From the NCBI RefSeq assembly GCF_030272615.1, contig NC_081415.1, positions 417,789,757 through 417,853,756 of the forward strand: a stretch of 64,000 nt of DNA, read 5' to 3'. Below, in pieces: positions 58,403 to 64,000 of the stretch. The DNA is from Cryptomeria japonica. Lineage: Eukaryota > Streptophyta > Pinopsida > Cupressales > Cupressaceae. The notes beneath the pieces are model-generated. The model was not told the DNA's origin. It saw nothing but the letters and a program-made list of their open reading frames with translations, and did no database searches. Every line of letters starts with the position of its first letter. Position 1 is the stretch's first letter. The position numbers and the translations under genes are program-made.

Positions 58403-59150
58403 TGTAGGCATCTAAAAATGGTCAACACTTGCGGTGTCGTACTGTAACATGTTTGTGTGACCTTATTTTAGGATTTTTGAACTTATTAACATTGCCTCTA
58501 TGTCGCGCATTTGATTTTTATCATTTGTCGACATCATGTCGTTCCTCTGCATTCCTTTCTCTTTCGATTCTAATTCTCTCGCATTTGAATTAGATCTTGT
58601 CAATATCAATTTTGACTCTCAATCATTGATCGTAATCAATCTGTCATATCAATTGGACATCATTGTAACCCTAATCGATGTCAATTAGGGTTGTACCCTA
58701 AATCTCGTCCTTTGCAGCATCAATCATCTTCATTTACGAATCAATTTGGATCATTTTACATCATTTTTCAATCTTCAATTAGCAGTCTTTTTATCATTTG
58801 CAATTGATCTGTCATCAGTCTTTATAAATCTTTATCAAATCAACCTTTTGTCAATCCTTGATTGATTTATCATTAGTCTCAATCAATTATCAAACCCTTA
58901 TCATTTTGGATCAATCAGTCATTGGCCCCTTGTCAATTGTCGTTCATCAATTTGGTCCTTTATCATCTTTGATCGATTTGTCATCGATCTCTTTCAATCA
59001 ATATCATATTTGTTGCCCTAATTTTGACATACCTAGATTTAAAACTTGTCCTTTCAAAAAAATATCCCCTGCTCGGAAAACATTTAAATCTTTAGTCCTA
59101 GGTTTTGTCATGAGGACCAAATGTTGGGGTACACTCATTTTCCTACCATG
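58403..59150 (+). repeat. LTR-like repeat, copy 5
   Basis: Begins TGTAGGCATCTAAAAATGGTC, closely similar to the start of the solo LTR at 43832 (TGTATACACCTAAAAATGGTC), and again abuts a microsatellite. The body is rich in ATCAATC words (TCATTGATCGTAATCAATC and others), so it is a different subfamily. The right end is not determined. Confidence 0.45.
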
Positions 59151-59629
59151 AACATGTGTTTCAAATTTCAGAGCCTAACCATTTGAAGTTATGGTTGTTT
59201 TTCCTAAACCAAAGCATTAAAGTTTAATGGGAAATATTTGAGTTATTCTTCAATAATAATTTTAATATTTTTAACTTTCCATACATTTCCCATTTTTATA
59301 TTTTGGGAAGAAGAGAAATCAAAAGTCTTTATTGAGACTCTGCTATAATTGTTACAAGTGGTCCTTTGCTCAATGCCCTATGTTGCTCAAAAATTTCAAA
59401 TTTCTAACCTGAAAGATTAGAAATACTCAAAAAGTAAGCAATCCTAACTATTGCTTTGAAAAGTCAAAATCCTAACCTTGGAAGTTAGAAATGTTCAAAA
59501 ATTGAGCAATCCTAACCTAATATGCTCAATTTCTCAAAACTCCTAACTTTCTAACCTCTATTCGAGCATTTGAAAGAAAGTTAGTTATGTCCATCTATTG
59601 AGCAGAAGTAATACATGGGTTTATCAAAT

Positions 59630-60775
59630 GGGTTGTTGTTGTGCTGGTAAACAAGCTTGCAAAATGGAGAATCCGAGACAGAGTGCGTGCATGGTTTGAT
59701 AGCATGCCTTAGAAGAAGTCATCTCAAGGAATTGAAATGAAATGTTTACTATGTGTGTAGAAAAAGAAAAAGTTGTTTGAAAACTTCCTTCCTGCCTATA
59801 TCATTGTGGAAGCTTTGAAACAGTTATGGAAACGCATTGAAGCATCATGGAAAGGGGACTTTTCAAATTTCAAAGTTAGAAATGCTCTATTCGATACACA
59901 CCCGAGTGTGAAAGCATAAGGAAAGTTGAGTGAATTGTTTAACAAGTGCAATCTACAAGTATAAAGTCACTGCATGTAGGGATGCGTGCAAGATGTGGAA
60001 TCATTGATAGCGCATCTAAACTGTTTAACATAATTCCTCAAAGCGATGTTATCTCTTGAAATACGATGGCTGCAGGATAAGTTGTAATGTGTTAAGAAAG
60101 GCTTTATAAACTATCAACCAAACACTCTTGGTAGCACAAGACCAAATTCCACGACCCACACTTTGCTGGAAATACATGCAAAATCTAGAAGCACAACCAT
60201 CTCATGACGTGAAATGATTCAAGAGTAGAAACGAAGCAGTTGAATTGTTTGGCAGTTGCCTCAAATAAATGTGGTTTCATGAATGCCATGATTGCAAAGT
60301 ATACAAAAAATAAATTTGTTAAAAATGCTTTGCAACAGGGTATAACATCCATCAAAGAACAATTCTAATGTTGCGGTAGGCATGAGTGCAATACATGTGC
60401 AAGTACTAACAAGACATTTGAACTATTTGAAAATGTGAACTCTGCAAGCTTAGAAGAGGTATGTGAACTATTTGACAAAATGCCTCAAAGAGATAAGAAC
60501 TCATGGAATACGATGACTGGTTTGTTGTAAAGGCTTTAAAACTTTAAAACAAATACTAAAGCTTCTAAACAACTAATGAGCATCCATGGTTTGGTCAATG
60601 GGAATGAAAAACGTGAAAGCACAAACTAGGCAAGTGAACAATTCGATTAAATTCTTCGTACAGTGATGGCAGCCGCGGTTACCATGCAAATGGTTTGATT
60701 AAGCACAATAAGGATATTTGCAAAGAAGCTGTCAAAATATTTGATTTAATGAAGCATCCTAGAACACGCCTTAAT
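59630..60775 (+). pseudogene. Decayed PPR protein gene
   Basis: Fragments of pentatricopeptide repeats in all plus frames. Examples are NKLAKWRIRDRVRAWFDSMP (about 59650), ARCGIIDSASKLFNIIPQSD followed by VIS-stop-NTMAAG (about 59985-60077), EEVCELFDKMPQRDKNSWNT (about 60450-60512) and NGLIKHNKDICKEAVKIFDL (about 60690-60750). The MPQRD...WNTM wording is typical of PLS-class organelle RNA-editing or processing factors. Spacing between fragments and many stops and frameshifts show a dead copy. There is no sign of an intact PPR gene nearby. By family the parent would act in mitochondria or chloroplasts. Confidence 0.7.
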
Positions 60776-61360
60776 TGTTAGATAGAACACATCCACATAC
60801 ACAAGAGATCTACGCAAAGTTGGAGAAATCGGTCTAACAAATGAATGAAGTATGTTATTTTCATATTCAAGGCATTGGTGACAATGGTCCATGGTGATCA
60901 AGGATGGGATTTTTGTAAAGAATAACATTCAAGAATCCAAAAGGTTTTGAATGTGGTTCATGATAGAGGAAGTTGTACTCAATTGTGAAGAAGAGGAACT
61001 GTTGAACTTTTCAAGAAAGGATGTAAGATTGTGTTCTTTATTACATGACTTTAAGGAATGTGGATACTCCTTACATTATTCACTTTTGATAAGTAAACAA
61101 TAGTGAAGAATCTTGTAGGTGGTGAATAAAATGTGAAGTTCCATCTCTAGCATCATCTAGTAGATCAATTAACCATAAAATTCAAAGCTTTATGTGATGG
61201 AAATCTTCTAGTGACAACTTACTCCTCCTAAGTTTATAGATTTTAACTTGTCTTTTTGTAAAAGTGACTTACGTCACTTGGTGTAACTCAAAGGTTAGAA
61301 AAAAGATTCTTTTGGTACAAAAGTGAGATAGTTTCTAACCAAAAAATGCAAAGTTAGTTA
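60776..61360. other. No recognised feature
   Basis: No coding similarity or repeat structure that I can name. It may include more decayed flank of the PPR copy. Confidence 0.3.
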
Positions 61361-64000
61361 TTAAGTAGTTATAGGTACCTAGTTATCCTATGAAGCCTAT
61401 AAATGCAAGGTGATTTGTAATGTAAAAAGGGGGGGGGAACTTTTTACAGAGTGGGAAGCTCTGCAAAAACTTTCGGTGAAACTTGTAATGATATTTTTTT
61501 TTTGCACTATGTATGGAAAGGATTTTGGACTTGTATATTTCTAAAAGGATAATGAAGAATGCATCTTAGTTCATGTGTTCTAAATGTATTCATGTGTTAT
61601 CGTTGCCAATTTCTCATATGTCAATTTGGTAGTCTTTTTATGCATATGTGATTTGTACAATTGATGTGATGATACACAAGAAACCTTTGGTATCTTAGTT
61701 TGAATGTGTTGGAGTATCTTATCTCTTCATATGTTGAGATTTGACATTCTTCTTTATCGTCATCTCATGGCTAAACATATTATGTTATAAACTCCACTTA
61801 TAATTTGTTACCAGTTGGGAAATCTCAATTAATGTTCATATGTCTATCGTTAGGGTTTCTATCTTTTATTTCTCTTTATTTTAATGTTTTCTCCTTTATG
61901 TACTTTCAATTTAAAAGTACACAAAAATCCTAAATACCCCTATCATACGAGGGAGCTACCCCTCTCAAACGCAGAGGAACATTGTAGTTTACCATAATCT
62001 CTCCAACTGTTGGAACGTTTGTCACTGCTCTTTGGGAAAACAAGGTTAGATTTAGATAATCAATCGTAGTGACAAATCTGTTTACCAACAAGATCCTTGC
62101 CAGTTATCCTTTTGGTCACAACCGTCATCATGTATTAATTAATTGCATCTTGGCCTAATTCATTTCTTGTCTCTTAGGGTTTTTATGATTTAATCATTAA
62201 ATTCTATTCAATTCTCCCTTCTTAGGTTAAATGAATTTATTAATTTATCCTATGTTACAATTAAACTAATTATTTAATTGGCTAAATTCTTTCCTTTTTG
62301 TGAGTTAATTAATAAATAAAATTTATTAATTAATGCCACCTAATTATTTCCCCCTAATTTCTCCTCAATTTGTGCTCAATTTTGTCATAATTATGAGCAA
62401 CTTTTGGGGCTAATTTGTCATATCTTGTCTTGGAAATGTGTCATAATTGTTGCATAGTAACTAGTCATAATTCTTGACATAAAAAAATTTCATTAAATGG
62501 ACATAGCATTTGTCATGTTTTGCCCCCCCAATTAAGTTAATTTCGAATGAAGTTGCTTCTTTTAGTTTCTCATGCCAATTTGATATCCTCATTGGTTTTT
62601 CTATAAATTGAGCTCTTTTCTTGTCATTTTCTAACCACACTTCTAGTATCCTTACACTACAAATTTCATGATGCAGGAGCATCCGGTGCTATAAGGGCAA
62701 TCCGACATCACCCGAAAAATGTTTTCCTTTTTTGTTAAGTTTTCTTTAATGTTTTTGCATTTCTAGATACCCATTTGGGTGAATAAGAATTTCCAACAGT
62801 TAAAATTGTCCACTTGTTTTTTCTAGCCAACCTGCTATTTATAGAAAGTTTTAATTTGAAGGTAGATGGAGACAAAAATTTGCGGGAAGCTTTACAATGG
62901 AAAATAAGCACTTTGGAGGAAGCATCGGGTCAAAATCATTCACGGTTTGAAGGTTATTCAAGTTTCAGTTTCCTAGAATTCTACTAAAAATTCTTCTAAG
63001 TCAGATTTAAGGCATTAAACGGTCCTAAATGGCCCCAAAAATGGTGGGTATCAACAGAAAGAATTCTTAGCATATTCTTCACACAGAGTTTTTCGACAGT
63101 TCAAATGGCGCATCAATCTGACTGTCGAATCAAAATTTATGGTTGTCTGAAGTTGCACAACTTTTCAAAAAGTTCAGGTTTTCGAATTTGGCTCAATTTC
63201 AGAATTTCCAATTTCATTTTTTGGCACCAGACCACCAAATTTTAAATTTCAAATTGTAATTTTTGGTTCCAAATCGTAGGGAGGCTATTTAGGACACATT
63301 TTGGGGAAACTTATGATAGTTTTTGGGTTGAAAAAATTGCATTGTAAGAGAAAAGGTTTTCTAGAAAATTGTATAAGTTGTCATCTATTACAACCTGTGA
63401 GGACTTATTCCTCTTGTTTCCACTTCCATGTATTGAAGATAGTTTTCAAATAATAATAATATAATCATTTGTTCCAAATTTGTTGTGTTTTTCTGTGTCT
63501 TGGATTTTGCCCTCATCAAGTGGTATCTAAGCAGGTTGCTCCTAAGCGTGTGGATAGATTGTCAAACGTGAGGCAATTCACACTAGTACTTGTGGTTGTG
63601 GGCTCGAGGTCAATATGCCTCTAAGAGTGATGTGTGGTGGCATAAATGCTCATGACATAAATGTCAATGAAAGAAACACTTTGGCAGACGAGGGGTTTAG
63701 AGCCCTCTAGAGACACATTGATGCATTACAAGAGGAACTGAGAAGAGGGTTTAATCCGAGAAGAGGAGAGAGTGAGTATGAAGAAGAGAATGAAGATACA
63801 TCTAAGGAGGAAGTTGAAGAGGTGGTCAATCAAAATCAAGTTTGGGATTAGTGCAGGATCATGGGGGGCCAAAAAGTGACGATGTGAAAAAAAATAGGCG
63901 TCTCCACTCACCTAAAAACGCGAAAATTCATGTTGACTTTTTGTTTGGCCTGAGTGTCAGTACACCTTGGCATGGTAAACACCTAAGCAAATCGGATATC
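61361..64000 (+). mobile_element. 5' end of another Ty3/gypsy element (LTR, primer site, gag start)
   Basis: LTR-type sequence ends CCTCATCA at 63518, two bases before a primer site. Gag-like sequence begins at an ATG at 63615 (MPLRVMCGGINAHD). It continues with HIDALQEELRRGFNPRRGES and an acidic stretch, the usual look of a Ty3/gypsy gag N-terminus. The LTR's left end is not determined; a TATA-like TATAAATG lies near 61398, and 61398-63518 is free of recognised genes. The element continues beyond the window. It is broken at least once. Confidence 0.6.
63521..63532 (+). other. Primer binding site, tRNA-iMet-like
   Basis: TGGTATCTAAGCAGG resembles the TGGTATCAGAGC primer site with small changes, and lies two bases after an LTR-like CA end. 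Confidence 0.65.

Noticed and set aside
57887-58447. Several ORFs of 63-186 residues rich in Tyr, Ile, Met and Cys on both strands
   Set aside because: They are translations of a TATG/TA/CATA microsatellite. The composition is purely repeat-driven.

Overview
This is a nuclear segment of a seed plant, most likely a conifer or other gymnosperm. It is AT-rich, gene-poor and dominated by nested LTR retrotransposons, with one spliced host gene whose protein looks like plant flavonoid or oxylipin dioxygenases. I cannot name the species. I saw no rRNA, tRNA or CRISPR array.

Layout. 1-664: end of an unclassified DNA transposon that cuts into a Ty3/gypsy fossil (665-3282, minus: gag, primer site, LTR). 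3660-5034: Ty1/copia fossil. 5035-8500: AT-rich DNA holding two copies of a dispersed LTR-like repeat family. 9040-11460: tandem array with alternating spacing. 11888-13661: three-exon 2-oxoglutarate/Fe(II) dioxygenase gene with all catalytic residues, the only apparently functional host gene. 14634-40018: a long LINE on the minus strand, split by a 17.6 kb Tat-lineage Ty3/gypsy element (18169-35784) with exact 5-base target duplications and near-identical LTRs. 41727-52781: a chromovirus with LTRs of about 3.7 kb, the left one holding a nested solo LTR (43832-44880). 52782-59600: mostly unrecognised DNA with two more repeat-family copies and a large microsatellite. 59630-60775: a decayed PPR pseudogene. 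61360-64000: LTR sequence, primer site and gag start of another Ty3/gypsy element that leaves the window.

The most interesting material is accessory coding capacity inside mobile elements. The Tat element carries, antisense to gag-pol, a gene-like unit (20486-22879) with its own TATA box and splice-like signals. Its product resembles the plant mobile domain, followed by a Gly/Arg/Gln-rich stretch and a coiled coil. Clusters of the palindrome TCGTACGA occur in this unit's likely intron and in the element's own 5' leader, including a perfect 24-base palindrome at 32971-32994. The LINE carries a third ORF (16558-14812) after the RNase H domain; its ATG overlaps the ORF2 stop. It encodes a helical domain, a Lys/Glu-rich linker and a coiled coil, a similar layout to the Tat antisense product.

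Order of events: LINE first, Tat insertion into it later. The two chromovirus LTRs differ more than the two Tat LTRs, so the chromovirus is probably older than the Tat element. The solo LTR came after the chromovirus.
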